Positions 25,722-35,042 of a DNA stretch of 64,000 nucleotides are shown piece after piece. Source of the DNA: Streptomyces zaomyceticus. GTDB taxonomy: Bacteria > Actinomycetota > Actinomycetes > Streptomycetales > Streptomycetaceae. The number at the start of each line of letters is the position of its first letter. The first letter of the stretch is position 1. The notes below the pieces were generated by a model. It did not search any database. It had not been told where the DNA came from and was given only the letters and a program-made list of their open reading frames with translations. Location of the stretch: positions 398,779 through 462,778 of the forward strand of contig NZ_BNBZ01000003.1 of assembly GCF_014656215.1 (NCBI RefSeq), written 5' to 3'. The translations under genes and the position numbers were made by a program.

Positions 25722-25765
25722 AGAGGGGCCCGGACACTTCGGTGACGAAGTGTCCGGGCCCCTCT
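25722..25765 (-). terminator. Terminator after ctaF
   Basis: A perfect 20-bp stem pairs 25722-25741 with 25746-25765 around a 4-nt loop. It ends the ctaC-ctaD-ctaF operon. Confidence 0.9.
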
Positions 25766-25792
25766 GGGTGCTCCGGAGCGGAGCGGGTACCG

Positions 25793-26191
25793 CTACTGGT
25801 TCTGGTTCTCGCCGCGGTAGAACTCGAAGACCCAGCCGAAGAGGCCGACCAGGATCAGCGGGGCGGAGAAGTACAGGATCCACCAGCCCATCGCGATGGC
25901 GAGGAAGGCGAGCGCGCCGCCGATGGCCAGCGACAGCGGCTGCCAGCTGTGCGGGGCGAAGAAGCCCACGTCACCGGCCTCGTCCGCGACGTCGGCCTCC
26001 TTGTCGTCCTGCGCCATCGCGTCGACACGCTTGGCCGTGAAGGCCAGGTAGTAGCCGATCATGATGGACAGGCCGAACGCGAGGAAGAGCGCCGTCGTGC
26101 CGACCGGCTCCTTGGACCAGACGCCGTACAGGATCGCCATGGCAAGGATGAAGACGCTCAGCCAGATGAACATCTTGCCCTGGATCTTCAC
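25793..26191 (-). CDS. ctaF: Cytochrome c oxidase subunit IV (CtaF type)
   Basis: This 132-residue protein has four hydrophobic helices ([76 protein letters not shown]) and a small hydrophilic loop rich in acidic residues. It is the actinobacteria-specific fourth subunit of the aa3 oxidase. It overlaps ctaD by 4 bp. Confidence 0.93.
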   Translation of the reverse strand: MKIQGKMFIWLSVFILAMAILYGVWSKEPVGTTALFLAFGLSIMIGYYLAFTAKRVDAMAQDDKEADVADEAGDVGFFAPHSWQPLSLAIGGALAFLAIAMGWWILYFSAPLILVGLFGWVFEFYRGENQNQ

Positions 26192-27924
26192 TTGCCGGCC
26201 TCCTTGCTGCCCGTGAGGGCCTCGGCCTCGTGCGGCTTGTTCTCGAGCTGGTCGAGAGCGGCGATCTCAGGGTGGTGCAGGTCGAACGCCGGCGATTCCG
26301 AACGGATGCGCGGCAGGGTGAGGAAGTTGTGCCGCGGCGGCGGGCAGGACGTCGCCCATTCGAGCGAACGGCCGTAGCCCCACGGGTCGTCGACCTCGAT
26401 CTTCTTGCCGTACTTGGCGGTCTTCCAGACGTTGTAGAGGAACGGCAGGATCGACAGACCGAGCAGGAAGGAGGAGATCGTCGAGATCGTGTTCAGCGCG
26501 GTGAAGCCGTCGGCGTCGAGGTAGTCCGCGTAGCGACGCGGCATGCCCTCGGCACCGAGCCAGTGCTGCACCAGGAAGGTGCCGTGGAAGCCGATGAACA
26601 GCGTCCAGAACGTCATCTTGCCGAGCCGCTCGTCCAGCATCTTGCCCGTGAACTTCGGCCACCAGAAGTGGAAACCGGCGAACATCGCGAAGACCACGGT
26701 GCCGAAGACGACGTAGTGGAAGTGCGCGACGACGAAGTACGAGTCGGAGACGTGGAAGTCCATCGGCGGCGAGGCCAGGATCACGCCCGTCAGACCACCG
26801 AAGGTGAAGGTGATCAGGAAGCCGATCGTCCAGAGCATCGGTGTCTCGAAGGACAGCGAGCCCTTCCACATCGTTCCGATCCAGTTGAAGAACTTCACGC
26901 CGGTCGGTACGGCGATGAGGAACGTCATGAAGGAGAAGAACGGTAGAAGCACGCCACCGGTGACGTACATGTGGTGCGCCCACACGGTCACGGACAGGCC
27001 GGCGATCGCGATGGTCGCGGCCACCAGACCGATGTAGCCGAACATCGGCTTGCGGCTGAAGACCGGGATGACTTCGGAGACGATGCCGAAGAAGGGCAAG
27101 GCGATGATGTACACCTCTGGGTGTCCGAAGAACCAGAAGAGGTGTTGCCACAGCAGGGCGCCGCCGTTGGCCGCGTCGAAGACATGGGCACCGAACTTGC
27201 GGTCCGCCTCCAGGGCGAACAGCGCGGCCGCCAGCACCGGGAAGGCGAGCAGGACCAGGACACCGGTCAGCAGCACGTTCCAGGTGAAGATCGGCATACG
27301 GAACATCGTCATGCCCGGAGCGCGCATGCAGATGATCGTGGTGATGAAGTTGACCGAACCGAGGATCGTGCCGAAGCCGGAGAAGGCCAGACCCATGATC
27401 CACATGTCGGCGCCGACACCCGGCGAGCGGACGGCGTCCGACAGCGGGGAGTAGGCGAACCAGCCGAAGTCGGCCGCACCCTGCGGGGTGAGGAAGCCGG
27501 CCACCGCGATGATCGAGCCGAAGAGGTACAGCCAGTACGCGAACATGTTCAGCCGCGGGAACGCCACGTCGGGCGCGCCGATCTGCAGCGGCATGATCCA
27601 GTTCGCGAATCCGGCGAACAGCGGCGTCGCGAACATCAGCAGCATGATCGTGCCGTGCATCGTGAACGCCTGGTTGAACTGCTCGTTCGACATGATCTGC
27701 GTACCCGGACGGGCCAGCTCGGCGCGCATGAAGAGCGCCATGAGTCCGCCGATGCAGAAGAAGACGAACGACGTGACCAGGTAGAGCGTGCCGATCGTCT
27801 TGTGGTCGGTGGTGGTCAGCCACTTCACCACGACATTGCCGGGCTGCTTGCGCCGTACGGGCAGCTCGTTCTCGTACGAGTCCTCAGCTGCGGCGGCACC
27901 CTGGGTTTCGTTGTGGATGCTCAC
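26188..27924 (-). CDS. ctaD: Cytochrome c oxidase subunit I
   Basis: This 578-residue subunit carries heme a and the heme a3-CuB centre that reduces oxygen. Motifs include [15 protein letters not shown], the CuB and crosslink region [24 protein letters not shown], and the low-spin and a3 ligands in [11 protein letters not shown]. Twelve membrane helices are expected. I chose the GTG at 27924, which overlaps the ctaC stop (GTGA); the frame is open further upstream, but inside ctaC. Confidence 0.97.
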   Translation of the reverse strand: MSIHNETQGAAAAEDSYENELPVRRKQPGNVVVKWLTTTDHKTIGTLYLVTSFVFFCIGGLMALFMRAELARPGTQIMSNEQFNQAFTMHGTIMLLMFATPLFAGFANWIMPLQIGAPDVAFPRLNMFAYWLYLFGSIIAVAGFLTPQGAADFGWFAYSPLSDAVRSPGVGADMWIMGLAFSGFGTILGSVNFITTIICMRAPGMTMFRMPIFTWNVLLTGVLVLLAFPVLAAALFALEADRKFGAHVFDAANGGALLWQHLFWFFGHPEVYIIALPFFGIVSEVIPVFSRKPMFGYIGLVAATIAIAGLSVTVWAHHMYVTGGVLLPFFSFMTFLIAVPTGVKFFNWIGTMWKGSLSFETPMLWTIGFLITFTFGGLTGVILASPPMDFHVSDSYFVVAHFHYVVFGTVVFAMFAGFHFWWPKFTGKMLDERLGKMTFWTLFIGFHGTFLVQHWLGAEGMPRRYADYLDADGFTALNTISTISSFLLGLSILPFLYNVWKTAKYGKKIEVDDPWGYGRSLEWATSCPPPRHNFLTLPRIRSESPAFDLHHPEIAALDQLENKPHEAEALTGSKEAGK

Positions 27925-28886
27925 AGTTGGTTCTTCTCCGCATTCCTGGCCGGGTCCGTCTGCTCGATGCCAGACGGGATGTAGCCGGTCTGCCCCTTCT
28001 CGGCCAGCTCCTTCAGGTGCTGCTGGTAGCGCTCCGGAGAGACCACCTTGACGTTGAAGAGCATCCGGGAGTGGTCGACACCGCACAGCTCGGCGCACTT
28101 GCCGAGGAAGGTGCCTTCCTGAGTCGGGGTGACTTCGAAGACGTTGGTGTGACCCGGGATGACGTCCTGCTTGAACAGGAAGGGAACCACCCAGAAGGAG
28201 TGGATGACGTCACGGGAGGTCAGGACGAACCGGACCTTCTCGCCCTTCGGCAGCCACAGGGTGGGACCCGGGTTGCCGGTCTGCGGGTTCCGGTCACCCG
28301 GGATACCGGCGTCGTAGACGCCGCCGGCGTTCGCCGGGAAGTCGTCCTGGTACTTGTCCGGAATGGCGTCGAGGTTCGGAGCCTTCTGGGCGTCGCCCTT
28401 CACTCCGGGCACGTTCTCGACGTAGTTGAAGCCCCAGCTCCACTGGTAGCCGACCACGTTGATGGTGTGGGCCGGCTTGTCGGAAAGCGACAGGAGCTTC
28501 GACTCGTCACGTGCCGTGAAGTAGAAGAGCACGGAGACGATGATGAGCGGGGTGACGGTGTACAGCGCCTCGATGGGCATGTTGTATCGCGTCTGCGGAG
28601 GTACCTCGACCTTGGTGCGGCTGCGCCGGTGGAAGATGACGGACCACAGGATCAGCCCCCAGACCAGGACACCCGTGACGAGGGCGGCCGCCCACGAGCC
28701 CTGCCAGAGGGAGAGGATCGTAGGTGCCTCCTCCGTGACCGGAGTGGGCATACCAAGGCGGGGGAAGTCTTCCCAGTTGTACGAGCAGCCCGTGGCTGTC
28801 GCCAGGATCAGGCCCGCAGTCAGCACCTGCGGCAGCTTCCGCCGCATCGGGCGCCGCGACGAGCGGTCGGAGCCGTTGGGACTCAC
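27921..28886 (-). CDS. ctaC: Cytochrome c oxidase subunit II
   Basis: This 321-residue lipoprotein (lipobox ATGC) has two membrane helices ([20 protein letters not shown] and [17 protein letters not shown]) and an extracellular cupredoxin domain with the CuA motif [14 protein letters not shown]. It accepts electrons from QcrC. I chose the GTG at 28886, preceded by GGAAGG; the longer upstream open frame is rich in Arg and Pro and not like the family. It is the first gene of ctaC-ctaD-ctaF. Confidence 0.95.
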   Translation of the reverse strand: MSPNGSDRSSRRPMRRKLPQVLTAGLILATATGCSYNWEDFPRLGMPTPVTEEAPTILSLWQGSWAAALVTGVLVWGLILWSVIFHRRSRTKVEVPPQTRYNMPIEALYTVTPLIIVSVLFYFTARDESKLLSLSDKPAHTINVVGYQWSWGFNYVENVPGVKGDAQKAPNLDAIPDKYQDDFPANAGGVYDAGIPGDRNPQTGNPGPTLWLPKGEKVRFVLTSRDVIHSFWVVPFLFKQDVIPGHTNVFEVTPTQEGTFLGKCAELCGVDHSRMLFNVKVVSPERYQQHLKELAEKGQTGYIPSGIEQTDPARNAEKNQL

Positions 28887-29331
28887 GTAGCGCCTTCCCG
28901 AGAGTCTCGGCCCGCGTTGGTCGGCCACGGCCGTCCGTCTCGCTGGTCGGTCGCCGCCCCGGCCGCGGGCAGGGGTTTGGATGTTTATGCGGACCAAACC
29001 CTACTGGACGCTATTTGGGGTCGCGCGGGGAGGGTGCCCAACGCGCCGTCCGAGTCCCCGAAGGGGTGGACTCCGGGGTTCCGCAGGGGGGTCGGGCGCG
29101 TCCGTTCGGCGGTCTGCCGGGGTGCCGCACCATGCTTCTGACGAGGGCTCACGGGGGCGGCGTCCGGTCTCGCCGAGGAGGTGCCACGGGCCGGGCGCGG
29201 ACAGGGCGCGGACGTGCTCGGGGCCCCGCCGGAACCCGGCTCGCGCCTGCCCGGGACGGGGCACGGGCCCGGCCGGGACTCGGCTCGGGACGCGGCGAGG
29301 ATCGCCCACGGCCAGGCTCTACGGTGGGCGG
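28887..29331. promoter_or_regulatory. Divergent upstream region of ctaC and desulfurase-TusA genes
   Basis: This 445-bp gap holds the promoters of ctaC (minus) and of the cysteine desulfurase fusion (plus). GGGTTTGG (28973-28980) and CCAAACCC (28994-29001) form an 8-bp inverted repeat with a 13-bp spacer, about 90 bp upstream of ctaC, near an A/T-rich patch. TACGGT (29320-29325) lies 6 nt before the desulfurase ATG. I see no gene in the gap. Confidence 0.45.
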
Positions 29332-30720
29332 ATGCCGTATTTCGACGCCGCGTCCGCCGCCCCTCTGCACCCCGTCGCCCGTCAGGCGCTGCTCGCCTCC
29401 CTGGACGAGGGCTGGGCCGATCCGGCCCGGCTGTACCGGGAGGGGCGGCGGGCCAGGCTGCTGCTCGACGCGGCGCGGGAGGCCGCGGCGGAGGCCGTGG
29501 GCTGCCGCCCCGACGAGCTGGTGTTCACTCCTTCGGGGACGCGCGCGGTTCACGCGGGAATCTCGGGATCTCTCGCGGGGCGTCGGCGTGTCGGAAACCG
29601 GATCGTGGTCTCGGCGGTCGAACACTCCTCCGTACTCCATGCGGCCGACAGCCACGCGGCGGCCGGCGGCACCGTGACCGAGGTGCCGGTGGGCCGGTCC
29701 GGGGCCGTGGACACGAACGTCTTCGCGGCGGCGCTGGACGCCGGGACGGCCCTGGCCTGCCTCCAGTCGGCCAACCACGAGGTGGGGACCGAGCAGCCGG
29801 TGGCCGAGGCCGCCGAGGCCTGCCGGGCCGCGGGCGTGCCGCTGCTCGTGGACGCGGCCCAGTCCCTCGGCTGGGGGCCGGTCGAGGGCGGCTGGTCGCT
29901 TCTCGCGGCGAGCGCGCACAAGTGGGGCGGTCCGGCGGGCGTGGGGCTGCTCGCCGTGCGCAAGGGCGTCAGGTTCGCGCCGCAAGGTCCCCCGGACGAG
30001 CGGGAGTCGGGCCGGGCGCCCGGCTTCGAGAACCTGCCGGCGATCGTGGCGGCGGCGGCCTCGCTGCGCGCGGTACGGGCGGAGGCGGCCGCCGAGGGGG
30101 CGCGGCTGCGGGCCCTGGTGGACCGGATCCGGGCACGGGTGCCGGAGCTCGTCCCGGACGTGGAGGTGGTGGGCGACCCGGTGCGCCGGCTCCCCCATCT
30201 CGTCACGTTCTCCTGTCTCTATGTCGACGGGGAGACTCTGCTGCACGAGCTGGACCGGGAGGGTTTCTCCGTTTCGTCCGGTTCATCGTGTACGAGTTCG
30301 ACGCTGACGCCCAGCCATGTGCTGCGCGCGATGGGCGTGCTGAGCGAGGGGAACGTCCGGGTGTCCCTGCCCGCCGGCACCGCGGCGGAGGACGTGGACC
30401 GCTTCCTCGACGTGCTCCCGGGGGTCGTCGCGGGGGTACGGGAACGGCTCGGCGCCCCGGCCTCGGCCCCGGCCACCGGGGCGGCGGACTCCGCCTCTCT
30501 CGTCGTGGACGCCCTCGGCCGGCGCTGCCCGATCCCGGTGATCGAGCTGGCGAAGGTCATCGGAGACGTTCCGGTGGGGGGCACGGTGACCGTCCTCGCG
30601 GACGACGCGGCGGCGCGGCTCGACATCCCGGCGTGGTGCGAGATGCGGGGACAGGAGTACATGGGCGAGTCACCGTCGGAACGGGGCGGCGTCGCGTACG
30701 TGGTCCGCCGCCTGACCTGA
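29332..30720 (+). CDS. Cysteine desulfurase fused to a TusA sulfurtransferase domain
   Basis: This 462-residue protein has two parts. Residues 1-375 are an IscS/NifS-type cysteine desulfurase: ANHEVGTEQP, LLVDAAQSLGWGP, the PLP lysine in ASAHKWGG (Lys197), and the persulfide cysteine in SSGSSCTSSTLTPSHVLRAMG (Cys320). Residues about 388-462 are a TusA/SirA domain with the acceptor Cys399 in LGRRCPIPVIELAK. The fusion should take sulfur from cysteine and pass it as persulfide within one chain, for example to thiolation or molybdenum-cofactor pathways. I chose the ATG at 29332 by homology; TACGGT lies 6 nt upstream and no ribosome binding site is seen, so the mRNA may be leaderless. It is divergent from ctaC. 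Confidence 0.9.
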   Translation: MPYFDAASAAPLHPVARQALLASLDEGWADPARLYREGRRARLLLDAAREAAAEAVGCRPDELVFTPSGTRAVHAGISGSLAGRRRVGNRIVVSAVEHSSVLHAADSHAAAGGTVTEVPVGRSGAVDTNVFAAALDAGTALACLQSANHEVGTEQPVAEAAEACRAAGVPLLVDAAQSLGWGPVEGGWSLLAASAHKWGGPAGVGLLAVRKGVRFAPQGPPDERESGRAPGFENLPAIVAAAASLRAVRAEAAAEGARLRALVDRIRARVPELVPDVEVVGDPVRRLPHLVTFSCLYVDGETLLHELDREGFSVSSGSSCTSSTLTPSHVLRAMGVLSEGNVRVSLPAGTAAEDVDRFLDVLPGVVAGVRERLGAPASAPATGAADSASLVVDALGRRCPIPVIELAKVIGDVPVGGTVTVLADDAAARLDIPAWCEMRGQEYMGESPSERGGVAYVVRRLT

Positions 30721-31431
30721 AGGGGGCCCCTGGCGGGGCGGGGCCGGGGGCCGGCGGGCCGGGGGCTGGTGGGCCGGGGCCTGGTCAGCGGGCCCCCTCC
30801 CGAGCCGGGCCCTCCCGAGCCGGGCCCTGGCGGGCAGGGGCCTGAGGGGCAGGGGCCTTCCGGGCCGGGCCCCTGATGGGCCGGGGCTCCGTGCGGGGCC
30901 ACGAGCCGCGCGGGCGGCGGGCCGGTTGCGGGCCGCGGGCCTTCGCCGGGCGCTGCTCCTCACCCCCGTGTGGGCATTCGTCCCGCTGGGGCGGGACGGG
31001 TGGGCACACGGGACGGCGCCCTTGGCGGCGCGTCCGCCCCCTGCGCCTGGACCCGCACCCACAGCGCGGCGCCCTTGGGTGGCGCGTCCGCCCCCTGGGC
31101 CTGGGCCCGCACCCATGGTTCGGCGCACAACGGGTGCGGGTCCAGGCTCGGAAGCCTGAGCGCCCGGCAGGGGCGACGTCCGTTGTGCCCACCCGTTCCG
31201 CCCCAGCGGAACGAATGCCCACAACGGGGGTGGGCGCAGGCCGTTGCGACCGGACGTTCCGCCCTGGGGGTCCCCCCGGACGGAGTCTGGGGGAGGAACG
31301 AATGCCCACAACGGGGGTGGGCGGAGGCCGTCGTGCCGCACCCGTTCCGCCCACAACGCGGTGGGCGGCGGCCGTCGCGCCCCGACGGTGAAACCAACGG
31401 CCCCCGGCGGGTGGGCCGGGGGTCGGGGGTG
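30721..31431. repeat. Modular hairpin-rich intergenic repeat, copy B, plus low-complexity tract
   Basis: This 711-bp gap has no gene. From 30721 to about 30955 it is low-complexity GC sequence with short direct repeats of the type GAGCCGGGCCCT. From about 30960 to 31390 it holds copy B of the repeat seen at 925-1235, in inverted orientation and longer. Reverse-complement blocks shared with copy A include GGGCATTCGTTCCGCTGGGG, CAGGCTTCCGAGCCTGGAC and GACCCGCACCCGTTGTGCGC. Extra internal units are present, so modules appear to be gained or lost. High GC gives long false open frames here. Confidence 0.75.
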
Positions 31432-32406
31432 TCAGGCGAGGTGGGACTGGACCTCGGTGGCCGCGTCCTCGCCGTACGCCTTCGTGAAGCGCTCCATGAA
31501 GTTGGCCCGCCGCAGCGTGTACTCCTGCGTGCCCAGCGTCTCGATGACCAGCGTGGCCAGCATGCAGCCGACCTGCGCCGCGCGCTCCAGGCCGACGCCC
31601 CAGGACAGGCCGGTGAGGAAGCCGGCGCGGAACGCGTCACCGACGCCGGTCGGGTCGACCTTCGCGGTCTCCTCGGGGCAGCCGACCTCGATCGGGTCCT
31701 CGCCGACGCGCTCGATGCGGACACCGCGCGAGCCGAGCGTGGTGACCCGGTGGCCGACACGGGAGAGGATCTCGGCGTCCGTCCAGCCCGTCTTGGACTC
31801 GATGAGGCCCTTCTCGTACTCGTTGGAGAAGAGGTAGGTGGCGCCCTCCAGGAGGGTGCGGATCTCCTGGCCGTCCATGCGCGCGATCTGCTGGGAGAAG
31901 TCGGCGGCGAAGGGGATCTCCCGCGTCTTGCACTCCTCCGTGTGGCGGAGCATCGCCTCGGGGTCGTCGGCGCCGATGAGGACCAGGTCGAGCCCGCCCA
32001 CCCGGTCGGCGACGGTCTTGAGCTCGATCAGCCGGGCCTCGCTCATCGCGCCCGTGTAGAAGGAGCCGATCTGGTTGTGGTCCTTGTCCGTGGTGCAGAC
32101 GAAGCGGGCGGTGTGCAGCACCTCGGAGATGCGCACCGAGCCGGTGTCGACGCCGTGGCGGTCGAGCCAGCCGCGGTACTCGTCGAAGTCGTAGCCGGCC
32201 GCGCCCACGAGGATCGGGCTGCCGCCGAGCTGTCCCATGCCGAAACAGATGTTGGGTCCGACGCCGCCGCGGCGGACGTCGAGGTTGTCGACGAGGAAGG
32301 AGAGGGACACCGTGTGGAGCTGGTCGGCCACGAGCTGGTCGGCGAACCTTCCGGGGAAGGTCATGAGGTGGTCGGTGGCGATGGAGCCGGTGACTGCGAT
32401 ACGCAC
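31432..32406 (-). CDS. adoK: PfkB-family carbohydrate kinase, probable adenosine kinase
   Basis: This 324-residue ribokinase-fold protein has the PfkB signatures GGVGPNICFGMGQLGG (N-terminal) and DPTGVGDAFRAGFLTG (C-terminal, with the catalytic Asp). It matches the M. tuberculosis adenosine kinase Rv2202c in context and general pattern, and would phosphorylate adenosine to AMP; other nucleoside or sugar substrates are possible. The GTG at 32406 is preceded by AGGAG. Confidence 0.85.
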   Translation of the reverse strand: MRIAVTGSIATDHLMTFPGRFADQLVADQLHTVSLSFLVDNLDVRRGGVGPNICFGMGQLGGSPILVGAAGYDFDEYRGWLDRHGVDTGSVRISEVLHTARFVCTTDKDHNQIGSFYTGAMSEARLIELKTVADRVGGLDLVLIGADDPEAMLRHTEECKTREIPFAADFSQQIARMDGQEIRTLLEGATYLFSNEYEKGLIESKTGWTDAEILSRVGHRVTTLGSRGVRIERVGEDPIEVGCPEETAKVDPTGVGDAFRAGFLTGLSWGVGLERAAQVGCMLATLVIETLGTQEYTLRRANFMERFTKAYGEDAATEVQSHLA

Positions 32407-32535
32407 GGCGGGTGCTCCTGCGGGAAGGCGGTAATGACAGTTCACGCTACCGGGTGGGGGGCGCCCTGCCGACCAGTGGAAACTACCCCAGAGTAGGTCT
32501 TTTCCCCAGGGGCGTGTGGTGCATACGGTGCGCCC

Positions 32536-32742
32536 ATGACCATCTACCCCGCTTCACGTGAGCGACACGAGTCCGAGTTGAGCCTCGCCGACCTGCGGGG
32601 CGACGGCGCGCGGATGGCTCCGCACTGGGTGACCCCGGTCTCCCCCGCACCCGCTCCGGTCTCCCCCGCGCTGATCCACGGGGTCGTCGTACCGGCGGCC
32701 TCGGCGCGGCTGATCGACGACACCGCCGAGTACGGGGACTGA
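32536..32742 (+). CDS. Small hypothetical protein, probably leaderless
   Basis: This 68-residue open frame starts MTIYPASRERHESELSLADL and has a Pro/Ala-rich middle (TPVSPAPAPVSPALIHGVVV). There is no Shine-Dalgarno sequence, but TACGGT (32524-32529) lies 6 nt before the ATG, as in other likely leaderless genes of the window. I do not recognise the family. It is divergent from the kinase gene and 66 bp before the next plus-strand gene. Confidence 0.55.
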   Translation: MTIYPASRERHESELSLADLRGDGARMAPHWVTPVSPAPAPVSPALIHGVVVPAASARLIDDTAEYGD

Positions 32743-32808
32743 CGGACGGAACCGTCCGCCCGCCCGCTCCGTCCCATCGTCGTCCGGTCGAGACGAGGGA
32801 GCTGTGCG

Positions 32809-34332
32809 GTGAGCGGTACGGAGAACGTACGGAGGCGACGGAACGTCCTGGCCGCCTCGGTGGCGGCGGGTGTGCTCCTCGCCGGAGGCGGTGGCGTCTA
32901 TCTCGCCACCACGGCGTCCGGTGACGGCAGCGGCGCGGCGGCCAAGGCCGCCGACGCGGCCGGGCCGCCCCCGCCCCTGAGGCTGGAGGGCGGCAGCGGC
33001 GGTACGGACGCCGGCGGCGACTCACGGGGCGGCCCCGGGATCGCGCCCGGCGAGCCGGACCCCGGAGGCGGCCCGAACGGGACCGTCTACACAGCCAAGG
33101 GCCCACTCCCCCAGGGGCCCTCCTCGGCCGCGGTCCACCGGCCCGAGGGCCTGGTCACCTCGGCGGAGGTGACCAGGCTGGCCGAAGCGCTGGGCATCTC
33201 CGGGAGCCCCTCCCTCGTGGGTGAGGTCTGGACGATCAGGCCCGAGAAGGACGGTTCGGGGCCCCGCCTCGACGTGTCCCGGAAGGCGCCGGGGAACTGG
33301 ACGTACTCCTGGTACGACGGCGGCCCGGCGGGCGACAGCTGCCTCAAGGGCAAGGCGTGTCCGCCGCCGGGAGAGTCGAAGCCCTCGCCGGGCGGTACGC
33401 CGCTGAGCGAGGCGGCGGCGAAGGCCGCGGCCGCGCCCGTGCTGAAGGCGCTCGGCCAGGACGACGCGAAGGTCACCGCGACCCAGGTGATGAACGGTTC
33501 GGTGCGCGTGGTCAACGCCGATCCGGTGGTGGGCGGGCTGCCGACCTACGGCTGGTCGACGGGGCTGCACATCGCGCGGGACGGCCGGACGGTCGCCGGC
33601 AGCGGGATGCTCAAGGAGCCGGCCGAGAAGGCCTCGTACCCGGTGGTGCAGGCGGCGAAGGCGCTCGCCCGGCTGAACGAGGACTCGAAGGGCACCGGTC
33701 CGATCGGAATCGGGGGCTGCGCCACCGACCCGCCGGCCGCCGGGGTGGACGGCTCGGGCCGGCCGGACACGGGGGCCGGGCGGGAGCCCGCCCACGGGAA
33801 GCCGGTGTCGCCGCCCCCGCCCTGCGAGACGATCGTGGACCGGGCCGCGCCCGACCAGGTGCCGGTGACGGCGGCGGTGTTCGGTCTGGCCGCGCGTGAC
33901 GTGGACGGCGAACGGCTGCTCGTACCGTCGTGGCTGTTCACGGCGGACCCGAAGGACGGCGCGCCGTACACGGTGGCGCAGGCCGCGGTGGCCCCTGAGT
34001 ACCTGAAGCCGCCGGAGAAGCCCTCACCGGCGCCCACGCCCACGCCTGCGCAGCCGGACGGTACGGCGGCGCGGGTGGTCGAGTCCGTCCGGGTCGAGGG
34101 GGACGGCCGGCAGCTGGCCGTCACGTTCTGGGGCGGGGTGTGCAGCACGTACACGGTGAAGGCCGAGGAGCAGCCGGACCGGGTGACGGTGCGGATCGTC
34201 GAGAAGTCCGACCCCGAGCGGGTGTGCATCATGATCGCCAAGGACTTCACGAAGACCGTCACGCTGGAGAAGCCGCTGGGCGACCGCCCGGTGGTCGACG
34301 GGGCGAGCGGGGAGGCGGTGCCGCGCCGCTGA
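32809..34332 (+). CDS. Membrane-anchored, Pro/Gly-rich extracellular protein of unknown function
   Basis: This 507-residue protein has a short basic N-terminus, one membrane helix (NVLAASVAAGVLLAGGGGVYLATTA) and a large external part. Low-complexity Gly/Pro linkers (residues about 40-95 and 310-340) flank two regions that look folded: residues about 105-300, with a Cys pair in SCLKGKACPPP, and a C-terminal region with CSTYTVKAEEQPDRVTVRIVEK and VCIMIAKDF. No catalytic motif is visible. The GTG at 32809 is preceded by GAGGGAG. A 23-bp hairpin follows. Confidence 0.8.
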   Translation: MSGTENVRRRRNVLAASVAAGVLLAGGGGVYLATTASGDGSGAAAKAADAAGPPPPLRLEGGSGGTDAGGDSRGGPGIAPGEPDPGGGPNGTVYTAKGPLPQGPSSAAVHRPEGLVTSAEVTRLAEALGISGSPSLVGEVWTIRPEKDGSGPRLDVSRKAPGNWTYSWYDGGPAGDSCLKGKACPPPGESKPSPGGTPLSEAAAKAAAAPVLKALGQDDAKVTATQVMNGSVRVVNADPVVGGLPTYGWSTGLHIARDGRTVAGSGMLKEPAEKASYPVVQAAKALARLNEDSKGTGPIGIGGCATDPPAAGVDGSGRPDTGAGREPAHGKPVSPPPPCETIVDRAAPDQVPVTAAVFGLAARDVDGERLLVPSWLFTADPKDGAPYTVAQAAVAPEYLKPPEKPSPAPTPTPAQPDGTAARVVESVRVEGDGRQLAVTFWGGVCSTYTVKAEEQPDRVTVRIVEKSDPERVCIMIAKDFTKTVTLEKPLGDRPVVDGASGEAVPRR

Positions 34333-34363
34333 GCCCGGTGGCGCGTACGCACGGCGGGAGGAA

Positions 34364-34413
34364 CGCCCGAGGGGCGGTGGACCGGAACATTCCGGTCCAC
34401 CGCCCCTCGGGCG
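34364..34413. terminator. Bidirectional terminator
   Basis: A perfect 23-bp stem pairs 34364-34386 with 34391-34413 around a 4-nt loop, between the convergent hypothetical gene and erpA. Confidence 0.92.
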
Positions 34414-34428
34414 TACGACGTGTGCGGC

Positions 34429-34785
34429 TTAGCTGAACGAGTCACCGCAGGCGCAGGAACCCGTGGCGTTCGGGTTGTCGATGGTGAAGCCCTGCTTCTC
34501 GATGGTGTCGACGAAGTCGATCGAGGCGCCGCCCAGGTACGGGGCGCTCATGCGGTCGGTGACGACCTTGACGCCGTCGAAGTCCTTCACGACATCGCCG
34601 TCGAGCGAACGCTCGTCGAAGAACAGCTGGTAACGCAGGCCGGAGCAGCCGCCGGGCTGAACGGCGACGCGCAGGGCCAGGTCCTCGCGGCCTTCCTGGT
34701 CGAGGAGGGCCTTGACCTTGGCCGCGGCGGCGTCGGACAGGAGGATGCCGTCGCTGACAGTGGTCTTCTCGTCCGATACGGACAT
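34429..34785 (-). CDS. erpA: Iron-sulfur cluster insertion protein (ErpA/HesB family)
   Basis: This 118-residue A-type carrier has the three conserved cysteines in QPGGCSGLRYQ and ATGSCACGDSF. It accepts Fe-S clusters and passes them to apo-proteins. I chose the ATG at 34785, preceded by GGAGA; a longer open frame upstream has no family match. It is divergent from nadA, which encodes a [4Fe-4S] enzyme, so it may supply that cluster, among others. The M. tuberculosis equivalent is Rv2204c. Confidence 0.93.
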   Translation of the reverse strand: MSVSDEKTTVSDGILLSDAAAAKVKALLDQEGREDLALRVAVQPGGCSGLRYQLFFDERSLDGDVVKDFDGVKVVTDRMSAPYLGGASIDFVDTIEKQGFTIDNPNATGSCACGDSFS

Positions 34786-34988
34786 CTGCTTCTCTCCCGG
34801 TGTGTACGGAGACTGCTTGCCGACGGTTGCAACCGACGGTGCCCCGGATTCATTCCGGGCCGAGTGTGGGTCTTCCTCCTTCATGCTCGCACACCCTGTC
34901 CCCGAGCGGGGACGGTGAAGTCTCGCGACGGCGACGGCGAATTCGTCACATCGACACTATGGACATCGTCAACGTGACGTGAAGCGGT

Positions 34989-35013
34989 TATGATAGATAG
35001 CGTCATTTAGACG
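34989..35013 (+). promoter_or_regulatory. Predicted nadA promoter -10 and operator-like inverted repeat
   Basis: TATGAT (34989-34994) is a good -10 hexamer. CGTC-ATTTA-GACG (35001-35013) is a short inverted repeat at the predicted transcript start. No clear -35 is visible. A repressor bound here would block nadA initiation. Confidence 0.5.
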
Positions 35014-35042
35014 AAAAGCTCCTCGAAGAAAGGGTGCGTGAC

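Noticed and set aside
30800..31400. Overlapping open frames between the desulfurase and kinase genes
   Set aside because: They are readings of the modular repeat, which gives similar false peptides at 850-1400; no ribosome binding site or domain is visible.
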